From Pseudomonadota bacterium (lineage in GTDB: Bacteria > Desulfobacterota > Desulfarculia > Desulfarculales > Desulfarculaceae): a stretch of 64,000 bases of DNA. Below the pieces are notes generated by a model. That model had not been told where the DNA came from, made no database searches, and saw only the letters and a list, made by a program, of their open reading frames with translations. A program made the translations under genes and the position numbers. Every line of letters starts with the position of its first letter. The stretch's first letter is position 1. The stretch lies in assembly GCA_018896025.1 (NCBI GenBank), contig JAHIND010000008.1, positions 186,001-250,000 of the forward strand. Direction: 5' to 3'. Of the stretch, positions 16,721-27,116 are shown one piece after another.

Positions 16721-18055
16721 TTAGGTGGCCCCCGCAGGGCCGAAGGGCAGACGGATGGTTACTATGAGCCCGCGGCTGGGTCGGTTTTGCGCCTTTATTG
16801 AGCCGCCATGGGCCTGCACCGCCTTTTGGGCAATGGCCAGCCCAAGGCCAAATCCCTGTCCATCCACCAAGCCATGTCCCTGTACGAATGGCTCGAAAAA
16901 AGTCTCAAGCGCTTTGGGCTCCATGCCCGGACCCTCGTCGGAAACCTTGATGACGAAGTGCTTGTCCGACCACTGGGGGCTAACTTCGATGCGCACCGTT
17001 TGCCCGGTAGCGGAATGGCGCATGGCGTTTCGCACCACGTTTTCCAGGGCGCGGCGCAATAGCTCCGCGTTGCCTTTGACCGTGGGGTGTTCCTGGCTGG
17101 GTTCCTTCCCCAGATTGGTCTCCACCATGACTCCGGAAGACTGGGCCTCGAACCGGGCGTCATTAGCCACGGTCAAGGCCAGGCTGGCCAGGTCGAAATA
17201 ATCGTCCAATTGCTGGCTGCCGGATTCGGCCCGGGCCAGAGTGAGCACTTCGCCCACCATTTTGTCCAGACGCTTGCTCTCCAACTCGATGCGTTTCAAG
17301 GTGGACTCCACCCTGAGCGGGTCCTGGCGGGCCAGGCCCACCGCCAGGTGGATCCGGGCCAGGGGAGAGCGCAACTCATGGGAAACCACATGCAGCATGC
17401 GCTCCCGGGATGCGATGAGCTGTTGCAGGCGCTCGGCCATGGAGTCGAAATCCCGTGCCAGGTCGGCCAACTCGTCGCGGCGGCGGCCCATGTGCTTCTT
17501 GAGCCTTACCCCCAGGCGGCCCTGGGCCAGTTCGGCGAAGCCGTCGCGCAGGCGGCGGATGGGTTTAGTGAGATACCAGGCCAAAACCGCAGCGAACAAC
17601 AGGCCTCCCACCATTCCGAAAATGACCAGGGGAAGGGGTATGCTCAGGGGACCGGGAGGGCGGTACCGGGCCTGCAAGCCGCTGGGGTCATAGCTCAGGC
17701 GGTAAGTGGTGCCGTCCGGGGCGGTAGCCGTGACTTCCAGGGGGGGCAGCGCGTACCGGTCCCGTGGCTTGTTGGGTGCGACTGCCGGTGCTTGGCCGGC
17801 CGGGCTCACCGTGAGCCAGCCTTGTTCCTCGGCGGGCCAGGCTGCCATCACCGCGCGTAGGGAGTCGATTCCGTCGCGCTGCAACACGGCCTGGGCGGTG
17901 GCTATCTGCTGATGGGAGAAGCGCTCGGCTACCTCCACGTCCAGGGGTTTGTGGTTGCCGCCGTACAAGGCGTAGACCACCCACATTCCCTCCACGATGA
18001 CCATGAAGGTGAGCCAGAACAAGAAGAGGATTTTCCAGAACAGGCGCAGGCGCAT
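16721..18055 (-). CDS. Sensor histidine kinase (CpxA-like)
   Basis: 444 residues. A first membrane segment (6-30), a periplasmic domain (about 31-140) and a second membrane segment (about 140-162) lead into HAMP (163-215). The phosphoacceptor is His226 in VVSHELRSPLARIH. The ATPase domain has the N box (ENVVRNAMRHS), DEGPGM and GFGLGLAIAQKAVQAHGG. It starts 2 bases after the response regulator ends, so they form one operon, divergent from the MacAB-TolC exporter they probably control. Confidence 0.93.
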   Translation of the reverse strand: MRLRLFWKILFLFWLTFMVIVEGMWVVYALYGGNHKPLDVEVAERFSHQQIATAQAVLQRDGIDSLRAVMAAWPAEEQGWLTVSPAGQAPAVAPNKPRDRYALPPLEVTATAPDGTTYRLSYDPSGLQARYRPPGPLSIPLPLVIFGMVGGLLFAAVLAWYLTKPIRRLRDGFAELAQGRLGVRLKKHMGRRRDELADLARDFDSMAERLQQLIASRERMLHVVSHELRSPLARIHLAVGLARQDPLRVESTLKRIELESKRLDKMVGEVLTLARAESGSQQLDDYFDLASLALTVANDARFEAQSSGVMVETNLGKEPSQEHPTVKGNAELLRRALENVVRNAMRHSATGQTVRIEVSPQWSDKHFVIKVSDEGPGMEPKALETFFEPFVQGHGLVDGQGFGLGLAIAQKAVQAHGGSIKAQNRPSRGLIVTIRLPFGPAGAT

Positions 18056-18057
18056 GA

Positions 18058-18768
18058 TTACTCCCCTCTCAGCCGGTAGCCCACCCCACGCACCGTTTCT
18101 ATCTCTACGGCCTCGCCTGCCAGTGCGGAGAGTTTCTGGCGCAAGTTGCTCACGTGCACGTCCACCGAGCGGTCGTAGGGTTCACGGGGGCGTCCCAGGG
18201 CCTTTTCCGAAAGTTCGTCCTTGGAGAGCACCCGGTCGCTGCCGCGCATCAGGGCCTCCAGCAGGTTGAATTCGGTAGCCGTGAGGTCCAGGGACTCATC
18301 CCCCCACTGGGCTCGGCGCTGGGCGGGCACCAGGCGCAACCCTCCGAGCACCAGGGTCTGCGTCCGGCCGGGAGTGGCGCTGCCCTCGGTGCGGCGCAGC
18401 ACCGCCCGTAGACGGGCTACCAACTCACGAGGATAGCAGGGCTTGGGCACGTAGTCGTCCGCCCCCATCTCCAAGCCCACGATGCGGTCCACGTGATCAC
18501 CCTTGGCGGTGAGCATGATAATGGGGATGCCGCTGGTCTGGCGTATGCGGCGCAGCACTTCCACTCCGTTGAGGTTGGGCAGCATCACGTCCAGGATCAC
18601 CACATCGTGGTCGCCGCTCATGGCGGCCTCCACCCCGTCCTCGCCGTTGGACACCACCATGGTGGAAAAGCCCTCGGCTCCCAGATATTCGGTGAGCATG
18701 GAGCCCAGCTCCGCGTCGTCATCTATTAACAGGACGCGAATTTTATCCGACGTGTTGGGTTTGCCCAC
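18058..18768 (-). CDS. OmpR/CpxR-family response regulator
   Basis: 236 residues. The receiver has the acidic cluster DDD at 16-18, phosphoacceptor Asp60 in VVILDVMLP and Lys in MLTAKGD. A C-terminal OmpR-type winged helix ends in the expected RGVGYRLRGE. Cognate partner of the kinase just downstream. Confidence 0.95.
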   Translation of the reverse strand: MGKPNTSDKIRVLLIDDDAELGSMLTEYLGAEGFSTMVVSNGEDGVEAAMSGDHDVVILDVMLPNLNGVEVLRRIRQTSGIPIIMLTAKGDHVDRIVGLEMGADDYVPKPCYPRELVARLRAVLRRTEGSATPGRTQTLVLGGLRLVPAQRRAQWGDESLDLTATEFNLLEALMRGSDRVLSKDELSEKALGRPREPYDRSVDVHVSNLRQKLSALAGEAVEIETVRGVGYRLRGE

Positions 18769-18916
18769 GGCTTGTGCCTCCGCATAAGTACCGCTCCGGT
18801 ATCAGGCCGCCGCGCCTTGGGCCGGGGACGGGGAACCGCCATGCCGAGTTGATCGTGGCTAAAATTACCTCTCTGTATTGGATAGTTCTAGCCCTCTCCC
18901 GGCCGAAGCGATGGCT

Positions 18917-18932
18917 TTTACATAATCTTTAC
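18917..18932. promoter_or_regulatory. Tandem direct repeat, probable response-regulator site
   Basis: TTTAC-N6-TTTAC (an 11-base period; GTAAA-N6-GTAAA on the other strand) lies in the 304-base divergent gap 18769-19072 between the two-component operon and macA. OmpR-family regulators bind such repeats; the half site equals the CpxR half site GTAAA, though CpxR spacing is usually N4-N5. I saw nothing else firm in this gap. Confidence 0.5.
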
Positions 18933-19072
18933 ACATCCCTGGCGATCCCATGACCGAATTTACCGCTTGGGGTGGTTATATTTTTATCAACGGGCCATTA
19001 CGGCGCGGGTCCGCTCGGCGGGCCGGATGGGCAAGGATACGAAGTAAGCATGAATCAGCAAGCGGATTGGGC

Positions 19073-20302
19073 ATGAAAAAGAATTCCTCAAAAAGGGTGC
19101 GCTGGCTTTTGGCCGTCGCGGCCGTGATCGTGATTGGGGTGGGGGTGAAACTGTTTTTTTTCTCCGAACCCGATACCCCGCCCTTCCTCACCGCCCAGGC
19201 GATGCGCACCGACATGGAAGACACGGTGCTGGCCACTGGCGAGCTGCAGGCCTACCAGCTGGTGAGCGTGGGCTCCCGGGCCACCGGCCAGGTCAAGTCC
19301 CTCAAGGTGGCCCTGGGCGACAAGGTGCGAAAAGGTGAGCTCATCGCCGAGATCGACTCCTTGACCCAGCAGAACGACCTGAAGACCGCCCGGGCTTCCC
19401 AGCGCAACTACGAGGCCCAGCTTCGCGGCAAACAGGCCACCCTGCGCCAAGCCCAGGCCGCCCTGGAGCGCAGCAAAAAGATGCTGGCCAGGGACGCGGG
19501 TTCGCGCCAGGACTATGAAGACGCCCTGGCCGCCAGAGACGTGGCCAAGGAAGAAATCACCGCCTTGAAGGCCCAGATCGACGAGGCCAAAGTGAATGTC
19601 TCCAACGCCGAGGTCAACCTGGGATACACCAAGATCATCGCGCCCATGGACGGGGTGGTGGTGGCGGTGATCACTAAGGAAGGCCAGACGGTCAACGCCA
19701 GTCAGTCGGCCCCCACCATCGTCATGCTGGCCCAGCTGGACACTATGACCGTGGAGGCTGAAATCTCCGAGGCCGACGTGGTCAAGGTCAAGCCCGGCCA
19801 GAAAGTCTATTTTACTATCCTGGGCGAGCCCGACCACCGCTACCAGGCCACCCTGCGGTCCATCAACCCGGCCCCCGAGTCGGTGAAGAACGAGGACTCG
19901 AACTCCTCCTCCAGCTCCAGCAGCAGTAGTAGCTCGTCCTCCTCCTCCAGCTCGGCCATTTACTACTACGGTCTGTTCGACGTGCCCAACCCGGGCCATA
20001 AGCTGCGCATCTATATGACCGCCCAATGCACTATCGTGCTCACCGAGGCCAAGAACGCGGTTTCCATCCCCTCCACTGCCTTGGGTGAAAAGGACGCCAA
20101 GGGCCGCTACTCGGTCCAGGTGTTGAACAAGGGGGGCAAGCCGGAGCAGCGTTGGGTGAAGGTTGGCATCAACGACAGCACCAAGGCCCAGATCATCGAA
20201 GGCATTGAGCCCGGCGAGCGGGTGGTGGTGGGCCAGGCCTTGGCGGCATCCAGCGAGAGCAATAGCTCCCAGAGCCGCCGGCCTTCTCCCATGGGACTGT
20301 AG
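19073..20302 (+). CDS. macA: MacA-like periplasmic adaptor (HlyD/RND family)
   Basis: 409 residues from the chosen ATG 19073 ([11 protein letters not shown], followed by a membrane anchor); longer upstream reading lacks a ribosome binding site. It has a biotinyl-lipoyl-like half ([20 protein letters not shown] block), a helical hairpin of about 100 residues, the second lipoyl half ([16 protein letters not shown]) and the MacA-type block [13 protein letters not shown]. Just before it is a run of 17 serines (19903-19953) written with mixed codons, an unusual flexible insert. It links MacB to an outer-membrane channel. Confidence 0.93.
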   Translation: MKKNSSKRVRWLLAVAAVIVIGVGVKLFFFSEPDTPPFLTAQAMRTDMEDTVLATGELQAYQLVSVGSRATGQVKSLKVALGDKVRKGELIAEIDSLTQQNDLKTARASQRNYEAQLRGKQATLRQAQAALERSKKMLARDAGSRQDYEDALAARDVAKEEITALKAQIDEAKVNVSNAEVNLGYTKIIAPMDGVVVAVITKEGQTVNASQSAPTIVMLAQLDTMTVEAEISEADVVKVKPGQKVYFTILGEPDHRYQATLRSINPAPESVKNEDSNSSSSSSSSSSSSSSSSSAIYYYGLFDVPNPGHKLRIYMTAQCTIVLTEAKNAVSIPSTALGEKDAKGRYSVQVLNKGGKPEQRWVKVGINDSTKAQIIEGIEPGERVVVGQALAASSESNSSQSRRPSPMGL

Positions 20303-20304
20303 GC

Positions 20305-22272
20305 ATGAGCGATACTCCGCTGATAAAGCTCAAGGGAGTCTTTCGAGAGTACCCCTCCGGCGAGGACATGGTCGCGGTGCTCAGAAACATCGACCTGACC
20401 ATTGAGCCTGGTGAGATGGTGGCCATAATCGGAGCTTCGGGCTCGGGTAAGTCCACCCTCATGAACATCCTGGGCTGCCTGGACCGGCCTACTCAGGGCG
20501 TCTACTTTTTCGAGGGCCGTGACACCGGCACCATGGACGGTGACGAACTGGCTCGCTTGCGGCGCGAGCACTTCGGCTTCATCTTCCAGCGCTACCACCT
20601 GCTCAGCGACCTCACCGCCGTGGGCAACGTGGAAATTCCGGCCATCTACACCGGGCGGGAGCGCAGCCAGCGCCGCGAGCGGGGTAAGTCCCTGCTGCGC
20701 CGCCTGGGGCTGGCCGATCGCTTCAACTACCGGCCCGGCCAGCTCTCCGGCGGCCAGCAGCAGAGGGTGAGCATCGCCCGGGCCCTGATGAACGGTGGCC
20801 AAATGATCCTGGCCGACGAGCCCACCGGGGCCCTGGATCGGCGCAGCGGCCAGGAGATGCTAGCCCTGTTGGAAGAGCTGCACGCCGAGGGGCACACCGT
20901 GGTAGTCGTGACCCACGATCCCCAGGTGGCGGCCCACGCCCAGCGCATCATCGAGATCAGCGACGGGAAGATCATCTCCGATAAACCGGCGGAAAATGTC
21001 CGGCCCTCCTCGCCGCACGCTCACAAGGTGGATCACGCACCGCCCAAGAACGGCACCCACGCCTGGCGCGCCATGTGGGACCAGTTCACCGAGGCCATGC
21101 GCATGGCTCTTCTAGCCATGGCCTCCCACCGCCTGCGCACCTTTCTGACCATGCTGGGCATCATCATCGGCATCGCCTCGGTGGTGTCGGTGGTGGCTCT
21201 GGGCGAGGGCTCTAGCCAGCGTATCCTCAAGGACATCAGCTCCATCGGCACCAACACTATCGAGGTGTTTCCAGGCAAGGACTTCGGGGATGAGCGCAGC
21301 GGTAAAATAGAAACCCTGGTGCCCCGCGACGCGGACGCCTTGGAGGCGCAGCCCTATGTGGACAGCGTGACCCCCAAGCTTTCCCAAACCGCCAGTTTGC
21401 GCTACCGCAACCTGTCACTCTCCGGCTCCATCCAGGGGGTAGGGGACCAGTATTTCCGGGTGCGGGGTTACGAACTGGCCATGGGGCGGTTTTTCGACCG
21501 GGCCGATGTGAAGAAATTGGCCCAGGACGTGGTGATCGACTACAACACCCGCAAGAAGCTATTTGGCCTGGAAGCCAATCCGGTGGGCAAGGTCATTATC
21601 CTTGGCACCGTGCCCGCCCGGGTGGTGGGAGTAACCAAGAAAAAGCAGTCCGCTTTCGGCAACAGCGAAAACCTCCAGGTGTGGATTCCCTACACCACGG
21701 CCATGTGGCGAGTGATCGGTCAGGGCTACCTGAGCTCCATCAACGTGCGAGTCAATGAGCAGGTAGACACCGACGCGGCGGAGCAGGGCATCATCAAGCT
21801 GATGACCAGGCGGCATGGGCGCAAGGACTTCTTTACCCTCAACACCGACGCCATCCGCCAGACCATAGAGCAGACCACGGCAACCATGCGTCTGCTGGTC
21901 TCCATGATTGCCCTCATCTCCCTGGTGGTGGGCGGCATCGGGGTGATGAACATCATGCTGGTGTCGGTGACCGAGCGCACCCCCGAGATCGGGGTGCGCA
22001 TGGCGGTGGGGGCGCGGCGCGGCGACATCATGCGCCAGTTCCTGGTGGAGGCGGTGCTGGTGTGCCTCTGCGGCGGGGTGCTGGGGATAGCCCTGGCCCT
22101 GGCGGTGGGGGTGGTCTTCTCCTGGGTGGGCAGCTCCTTCAGCATGATCTATTCCACCTGGTCCATCGTGGCGGCCTTTGCCTGCGCCACGGCGGTGGGG
22201 GTGGTTTTCGGCTATCTGCCGGCCCAGAACGCGGCCCAGCTGGATCCGGTGGAGGCTTTGGCACGGGAATGA
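20305..22272 (+). CDS. macB: MacB-like ABC exporter (ATPase-permease fusion)
   Basis: 655 residues. The ATPase domain (1-230) has Walker [25 protein letters not shown] and [12 protein letters not shown] linker leads to the first membrane helix near 270 ([20 protein letters not shown]), a large periplasmic domain (about 300-520) and three C-terminal helices with [20 protein letters not shown], the MacB/FtsX signature. It starts 2 bases after macA. Substrate (peptide, siderophore, macrolide or lipid) cannot be read from sequence. Confidence 0.95.
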   Translation: MSDTPLIKLKGVFREYPSGEDMVAVLRNIDLTIEPGEMVAIIGASGSGKSTLMNILGCLDRPTQGVYFFEGRDTGTMDGDELARLRREHFGFIFQRYHLLSDLTAVGNVEIPAIYTGRERSQRRERGKSLLRRLGLADRFNYRPGQLSGGQQQRVSIARALMNGGQMILADEPTGALDRRSGQEMLALLEELHAEGHTVVVVTHDPQVAAHAQRIIEISDGKIISDKPAENVRPSSPHAHKVDHAPPKNGTHAWRAMWDQFTEAMRMALLAMASHRLRTFLTMLGIIIGIASVVSVVALGEGSSQRILKDISSIGTNTIEVFPGKDFGDERSGKIETLVPRDADALEAQPYVDSVTPKLSQTASLRYRNLSLSGSIQGVGDQYFRVRGYELAMGRFFDRADVKKLAQDVVIDYNTRKKLFGLEANPVGKVIILGTVPARVVGVTKKKQSAFGNSENLQVWIPYTTAMWRVIGQGYLSSINVRVNEQVDTDAAEQGIIKLMTRRHGRKDFFTLNTDAIRQTIEQTTATMRLLVSMIALISLVVGGIGVMNIMLVSVTERTPEIGVRMAVGARRGDIMRQFLVEAVLVCLCGGVLGIALALAVGVVFSWVGSSFSMIYSTWSIVAAFACATAVGVVFGYLPAQNAAQLDPVEALARE

Positions 22273-23801
22273 AAAAGAAATCACGCATACTTCGTTGGAC
22301 GGCTTTGGCCCTTTTAGGCTCCATGCTCGCCGGTTGCGGCGCGGCCACGACTTCGCCGTACCAGCGGCCGGAGCTAAGCATGCCCGGGGTCTGGCAAGGC
22401 GCCAAGGCGGACCAGGTCGGGAAAAAGGACGCAAACGCCGCGGCCAAGAGCAAAAACGCCGAGGTATTGAAAGGCCTCAGCCCCGAGTCTCTGGCCACGC
22501 GGGCCTTGGGCTTCCATGATCCTGAGTTGGGGCGTTTATTGGCCGCGGTTCTGGAGCGCAACAACGATCTGGCCGCTGCGGCCTTCAAGGTGCGCCAGGC
22601 GCGGCTCACCGCGGGCCTGAAGGCTGATGCCCTCATGCCCACGGCCAGTGTGGAGATCAACGGAGAATACAGCAAGAAACTGGACAAGTCCGGCAGCGAC
22701 ACTTCCCACTCGGCCAGCGGCAGTTTGGCTTACGAGGTGGATTTGTGGGGCAAACTGGCCAAGGAGCGGGACATGGCCACCTGGGAGGCGGACGCCACTG
22801 ATGAAGACCTCAGGGCCACGGCTCTGTCTCTCATAGGCACCACCGCAGAGCTATATTTTGACATCGCCTATCTCAACGAGAGCATCGCCCTGGGCCAGGC
22901 AAGCATAACCCGTGGCGCCAAAACTCTGGAGCTGGCCCAGGTGCGTTACGGCGTAGGGGCAGACAACAGCTTAGATGTGCTCCAGGCCAAGCGCGACCTG
23001 GCCAAGCTGAGGGCCAACCAGGAAGACCTGCTGCGCCAACTGGCCGTAAAGCGCACCGCCATGGCAGTGCTTTTGGATGGGCCGCCCGAGGGGGTGGTCA
23101 TCGACCCGAAAAACTTGCCGCATGGTGCTTTGCCCACGGTGCAGGAGGGCTTGCCCGCCGAGGTCCTGGGAAGGCGTCCGGACCTGAGAGCCGCGGAACT
23201 CAGGCTGCGCAAGGCGCTGCTCAACGTGGACGTGAAACGCGTCAGCTATTATCCGACCTTCACGCTCACCGGCACCCTGGGCTCCACCAGCTCGGCCTTG
23301 GTCGAAGTGGTGCAGAACCCGGTGGCCGCCTTGTTGGCCGGCGTTACCTTTCCCTTCCTGCAGTGGAACGAGATGAAGCTCAACATCAAGTTGGCCAAGG
23401 CCGAGTACGAACAATCGGTGGTGGAGTTCCGCCAGGCGCTTTACGAGGCGCTCAAGGAAGTGGAGGACGCCCTATCTTCCCGTCAGTACTACGCCGCCCA
23501 GGGAGCCAAGCTGGCCGAGGCTTTGGATTCCGCCACCAAGGTGGAGAAACTTTATGAGGACCGTTACCGCCTGGGAGCGGACACCATGCAGAACTGGCTG
23601 GACGCCCAGGAAAGCCGCCAGGACACGGAAACATCTCTGCTGGCGAATCGGCTCAATCGCCTGATCAACTACGTGACCCTGTATCAGGCTTTGGGCGGCG
23701 AGCCGATCAAGCCCACAAAGCAGGCGAAGTCCACTAAAACAATCACCCCGAGCCCAGGCCAGGTGGCCAGCATCAATTTACGTAGCTCCGCGACTCATTG
23801 A
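22269..23801 (+). CDS. Outer-membrane efflux lipoprotein (NodT/TolC family)
   Basis: 510 residues. The ATG at 22269 overlaps the macB stop (ATGA) and gives a signal peptide with lipobox LAGC; a longer in-frame reading from 22062 lies inside macB and is rejected. Two OEP repeats follow ([73 protein letters not shown]). It completes the MacA-MacB tripartite exporter. Confidence 0.94.
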   Translation: MKKKSRILRWTALALLGSMLAGCGAATTSPYQRPELSMPGVWQGAKADQVGKKDANAAAKSKNAEVLKGLSPESLATRALGFHDPELGRLLAAVLERNNDLAAAAFKVRQARLTAGLKADALMPTASVEINGEYSKKLDKSGSDTSHSASGSLAYEVDLWGKLAKERDMATWEADATDEDLRATALSLIGTTAELYFDIAYLNESIALGQASITRGAKTLELAQVRYGVGADNSLDVLQAKRDLAKLRANQEDLLRQLAVKRTAMAVLLDGPPEGVVIDPKNLPHGALPTVQEGLPAEVLGRRPDLRAAELRLRKALLNVDVKRVSYYPTFTLTGTLGSTSSALVEVVQNPVAALLAGVTFPFLQWNEMKLNIKLAKAEYEQSVVEFRQALYEALKEVEDALSSRQYYAAQGAKLAEALDSATKVEKLYEDRYRLGADTMQNWLDAQESRQDTETSLLANRLNRLINYVTLYQALGGEPIKPTKQAKSTKTITPSPGQVASINLRSSATH

Positions 23802-23969
23802 TCCTTTGCGTGAATTTAGGTGCGTATCCGGTAATGCCGTCAGGCCGGGCTCGCGGGTGATTTCCAAGGCCACGAGATTTATATCGCCAAGCGTTTATAT
23901 CGTGAAATATGGCTCGGTAGTTAAGTAGACCTTGCACCGCGAACAGGGCTTCGTCGAAAAGTCACCTGA

Positions 23970-24092
23970 GTGGCTTTGTCCCAAGCCAGCGGCTCCCAGT
24001 ACCTTTTGATTCGTTACACCGAGTGCCTGGCCGAGGCGGGCGTGGAGCCGGCGGCGCAGGCCTCCATGGATAAAAGCCGGCCCTTGCTGTAG
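23970..24092 (+). pseudogene. Relic of an IS3-family transposase (OrfB end)
   Basis: In one frame the 40 codons before TAG at 24090 read GSQYLLIRYTECLAEAGVEP, closely resembling the conserved GSQYxSIRYTERLAEAGIEPS block of IS3-family OrfB integrase domains. The upstream catalytic part and the downstream SVGDSYDNA block are missing. It sits in the 309-base gap 23802-24110, where I see no other feature. Confidence 0.6.
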
Positions 24093-24110
24093 CGGGGGTT
24101 GTCCAAAGAG

Positions 24111-24536
24111 CTAGCCCTCCGAGGCGTGCTTGGCGATCTCGTCGTTGACCCAGGGCTCCACCGCCTCGGCGCCGTGCAGCAGGTCGCCCAACTCGCTGAG
24201 GTCGTCGGTCTTGAGGCGGTACATCCAGCCCGCGCCGTAGCAGTCCTGGTTGATCAGCTCGGGCTTGAGCTCCAGGTCCTCATTGACCGCGATCAACTCG
24301 CCGTTGACCGGCGAAAGGACCTTGCCCAGCCACTTGCCGGACTCCACCTTGGCCAGCTTCTTGCCCTTCTTGAGCTTCTTGCCTTCGCCCGGAAGCTGTA
24401 CGTACACGATCTCGCCGGCCAGCTTCTGGGCGAAGTCGTCCATGCCCATTACCAGCTCGTCGCCCTCGGCCCGCACCCAAAAATGCTCGGGATCGTAGTA
24501 AAGCTCGTCTGGGAAGTTGTAGCCCTTTATCTCCAT
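24111..24536 (-). CDS. GcvH-like lipoyl-carrier protein
   Basis: 141 residues of glycine-cleavage H-protein fold. The lipoylated lysine would be Lys68 in VESGKWLGK, aligning with ESVKAAS of GcvH; SPVNGELIAVNEDLELKPELIN and GWMYRLK follow. There are no glycine-cleavage P, T or L genes here; it is the last gene after GlcF and GlcD, 21 bases away. Lipoyl carriers outside glycine cleavage (for example LbpA with heterodisulfide-reductase-like enzymes) are known, so a role with the Fe-S oxidoreductase is possible. Confidence 0.88.
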   Translation of the reverse strand: MEIKGYNFPDELYYDPEHFWVRAEGDELVMGMDDFAQKLAGEIVYVQLPGEGKKLKKGKKLAKVESGKWLGKVLSPVNGELIAVNEDLELKPELINQDCYGAGWMYRLKTDDLSELGDLLHGAEAVEPWVNDEIAKHASEG

Positions 24537-24557
24537 TACAGACTCCTCGCGCTTGGC

Positions 24558-25658
24558 TCAGGATTCTTCGATAAGCTCCATGAGGAACTGGGGGGTGGTC
24601 ATCACCCTGAACTTCTGGGCGCGCAGCTTGGCGTTGGACAGGTTGTGCACGCAGGAGTTGCACTCGGTGAGCAGCACCTCCGCCCCGCTGTCCTCCACCT
24701 GGGCCAGACGCCGCCGGGCCATGGCTAGGGAGTTCTTGGCGTAGGCACCGCGCACCCCGCCCCCGGCTCCGCAGCACAGGGCGTCCTGGTGGTGGTCGGC
24801 CAGTTCCACGAAGTTGGGAGCCACCGCCTGTATGGTCCGGCGCGGCTCTTCGTAGATGCCGCAGTGGCGGCCCAGGTCGCAGGGGTCGTGGTAGGTGACC
24901 TTCAGGTCGCTGTGCAGGTCCAACTCGCGCCCTGCCAGGAACTGGCTCAAGTGCACGATCTCTATCCCAGCCTCCCTTAGCGGGGCGTAGGCCTCTTGCT
25001 TGCTGAAGGTGCGAAAGCAATAGGGGCAGCCGGTGACCAGGGTCCTGGCCCCGGTGGCCAAGATGCGCTCGATGTTTTTCTCGGCCAGGGCGGGCTTGAT
25101 GCTGAAGCCCACGTCCTCCAGCACCCCGGAACAGCACACCTCGTCGATCAGGGTGTAGTCCACCTCCAGGTGATCCAGCAGGTCCAGGGCCGCCTCGGTG
25201 GCCTCTTGCTCGCGGTACTGGCCCACGCAGCCCATGAAGTAGACCACTTCGGCCTTCTGATTACGTTCGCGGTCGAAGTCCTCGGGCTCGTCCTCGGCGT
25301 AGATATTGTCGTGCTCGTCCAAGACCTGGTCCATGCCGCTGAAGGCGGGGTGGCAGGTACCCAGGCTCACCATCTCCTTGCGCGCCGCCTTGATGATGGC
25401 GGGGACGTCCACCCCAGAGGGGCAGTTGGTGGCGCAGGAGGCGCAGGTGGTGCACTGGAACAGGCTATCCACCAGCTCTTGGTTCATCTCGAGGCGGCCA
25501 GCCAGCACCTCCTTGAGCAAGAGCATCTTGCCTCGGGCGTTCAGGGCGGGGCGTCTTGTGCCCCCGAAAACCGGGCAGTGGGCCTGGCAAAAGCCGCAAC
25601 GCGAGCAGCGCTGGATTTGGTCGCGGAATTTTTCCAAGAGGGGATATTGGTCAGCCAT
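24558..25658 (-). CDS. Fe-S oxidoreductase, GlcF/CCG-domain family
   Basis: 366 residues. Two N-terminal 4Fe-4S motifs (CSRCGFCQAHCPV near 18 and CTTCASCATNCPS near 69) precede two CCG domains (DEVCCSG near 173 and ALCCGAGGG near 292) that bind a noncubane cluster in heterodisulfide-reductase-type proteins. It passes electrons from the GlcD-type flavoprotein to the membrane pool or to another acceptor. It lies 2 bases after glcD. Confidence 0.93.
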   Translation of the reverse strand: MADQYPLLEKFRDQIQRCSRCGFCQAHCPVFGGTRRPALNARGKMLLLKEVLAGRLEMNQELVDSLFQCTTCASCATNCPSGVDVPAIIKAARKEMVSLGTCHPAFSGMDQVLDEHDNIYAEDEPEDFDRERNQKAEVVYFMGCVGQYREQEATEAALDLLDHLEVDYTLIDEVCCSGVLEDVGFSIKPALAEKNIERILATGARTLVTGCPYCFRTFSKQEAYAPLREAGIEIVHLSQFLAGRELDLHSDLKVTYHDPCDLGRHCGIYEEPRRTIQAVAPNFVELADHHQDALCCGAGGGVRGAYAKNSLAMARRRLAQVEDSGAEVLLTECNSCVHNLSNAKLRAQKFRVMTTPQFLMELIEES

Positions 25659-25660
25659 GC

Positions 25661-27049
25661 TTATCCGTCCAGGGCCATCTTGCCGGGGTTGAGGATGTTC
25701 TTGGGGTCGCAGATCTTCTTGATGGAGCGCATCAGTTTCATGGCCACGGGGTCGTGCTCCATTTCCATGTAGGGCGCTTTGGACAGCCCGATGCCGTGCT
25801 CGCCGGTTAGGGTGCCGCCCAGATCCACGGCCAATTGGAATAGGTCGTGGACCGCGGCCTCCACCCGGTTGCTCTCTTCAGGATCGGCCGCGTCGTAGAT
25901 AATCTGAGGGTGCAGGTTACCATCGCCGGCGTGGCCAAAGGTGGCGATCTGCACCTGGTGGCGGGCCGCTATCTCCTGCACCCCGCGCAGCATGGCCGCC
26001 ACCTGGCTTATGGGCACGGTGATGTCCTCCAGGATGAAGCTGGGCCTGAGCCGGGCCAGCACCGGGACGCAGCTCTTGCGCGCCTTCCACAGTTCGGCCG
26101 CCTGGGCCGCGCTTTCGGCTTGCTTCACCTCGCGGGCGTGATGAGCCGTGAACTGCTCCACCACCCGCTCCATCTGATAGTCCGCCTCGCCCTGGGTGTA
26201 GCCGTCGGTCTCGGCCAGGAGCATGGCATCCACCTCGGGCAGGTTAAGGTCGGTGTTCTGGTTGATGGCCCTCAGGGTCTCGCGGCCCAGGATCTCCAGC
26301 ACGCTGGGGATGATCCCGCTGGCCATGACCCCGCTCACCGCGCGCCCCGCGTCCTCCAGGTCGTCGAACACGGCCAGAGTGGTGGCGTTGGCCCGGGGCT
26401 TGGGGTTGATCTTGAGGATGATCTTGGTGACGATGCCCAAAACCCCCTCCGAGCCCACGAACAGGCGGGTGAGGTCAAAGCCCGACACGCTCTTCATGGC
26501 CCGGTTGCCGGTGCGCATGATGCTGCCGTCGCCCAGCACCACGGTGAGTCCCAGCACGTAGTCGCGGGTGGTGCCGTACTTGGCCCCTTTTACGCCGCCG
26601 GCGTTGGTGGCCACGTTGCCCCCCAGGGTGCAGACCTTGCTGCTGCCCGGGTCGGGCGGGAAGAAGTAGCCGTGCGGGGCCAGGGCGTTGTCCAGGTCCG
26701 CGTAGATCACCCCGGGCTGCACCACCACCACCCGGTCGGTGATGCTGATGTCCAGAATCTGGTCCATGCGGCTCAGGTCCAGCACCAGGCCGCCCCGGGC
26801 GGGCACCGACAGGCCGCTTAGCCCGGTGCCTGCGCCCCGCACGGTGACCGGGAAGCCCTCGGCGTTGGCCAACTTAACGATGGCCTGCACCTGCTCGGCG
26901 CTGGTGGCCCAGGCCGCGGCCTGGGGGCGGTGGATGTGCTCCGAGGCGTCGGAACTGAAGCTGACCAGGTCGATGAGCTGGTCGCTGAAATTTTCCTGGC
27001 CCACGATGGAGCGGAGCCGGTCTTTTGTCTCGGGTTTCATGATGGTCAC
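25661..27049 (-). CDS. glcD: FAD-linked 2-hydroxyacid dehydrogenase, GlcD family
   Basis: 462-residue flavoprotein of the vanillyl-alcohol-oxidase fold. The FAD-binding part has PVTVRGAGTGLSG, FPPDPGSSKVCTLGGNVATN and GGVKGAKYG; the cap ends in FGHAGDGNLHPQI and GTLTGEHGIGLSK, typical of glycolate/D-lactate dehydrogenases. With GlcF it should oxidise the acid imported by the adjacent TRAP system. Substrate (lactate, glycolate or another 2-hydroxyacid) is not fixed by sequence. Confidence 0.93.
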   Translation of the reverse strand: MTIMKPETKDRLRSIVGQENFSDQLIDLVSFSSDASEHIHRPQAAAWATSAEQVQAIVKLANAEGFPVTVRGAGTGLSGLSVPARGGLVLDLSRMDQILDISITDRVVVVQPGVIYADLDNALAPHGYFFPPDPGSSKVCTLGGNVATNAGGVKGAKYGTTRDYVLGLTVVLGDGSIMRTGNRAMKSVSGFDLTRLFVGSEGVLGIVTKIILKINPKPRANATTLAVFDDLEDAGRAVSGVMASGIIPSVLEILGRETLRAINQNTDLNLPEVDAMLLAETDGYTQGEADYQMERVVEQFTAHHAREVKQAESAAQAAELWKARKSCVPVLARLRPSFILEDITVPISQVAAMLRGVQEIAARHQVQIATFGHAGDGNLHPQIIYDAADPEESNRVEAAVHDLFQLAVDLGGTLTGEHGIGLSKAPYMEMEHDPVAMKLMRSIKKICDPKNILNPGKMALDG

Positions 27050-27116
27050 TTTCCTTGTCCGGATTCGCCGCCCGCTCGGGCCAGGAGCAGGCCGCCTATG
27101 GCCAGGGCGCGGGGCA

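Noticed and set aside
22062..22268. Extended start of the TolC-like gene inside macB
   Set aside because: The ATG at 22269 gives a lipoprotein signal peptide and an ATGA overlap with macB; the extension is out-of-frame macB sequence.
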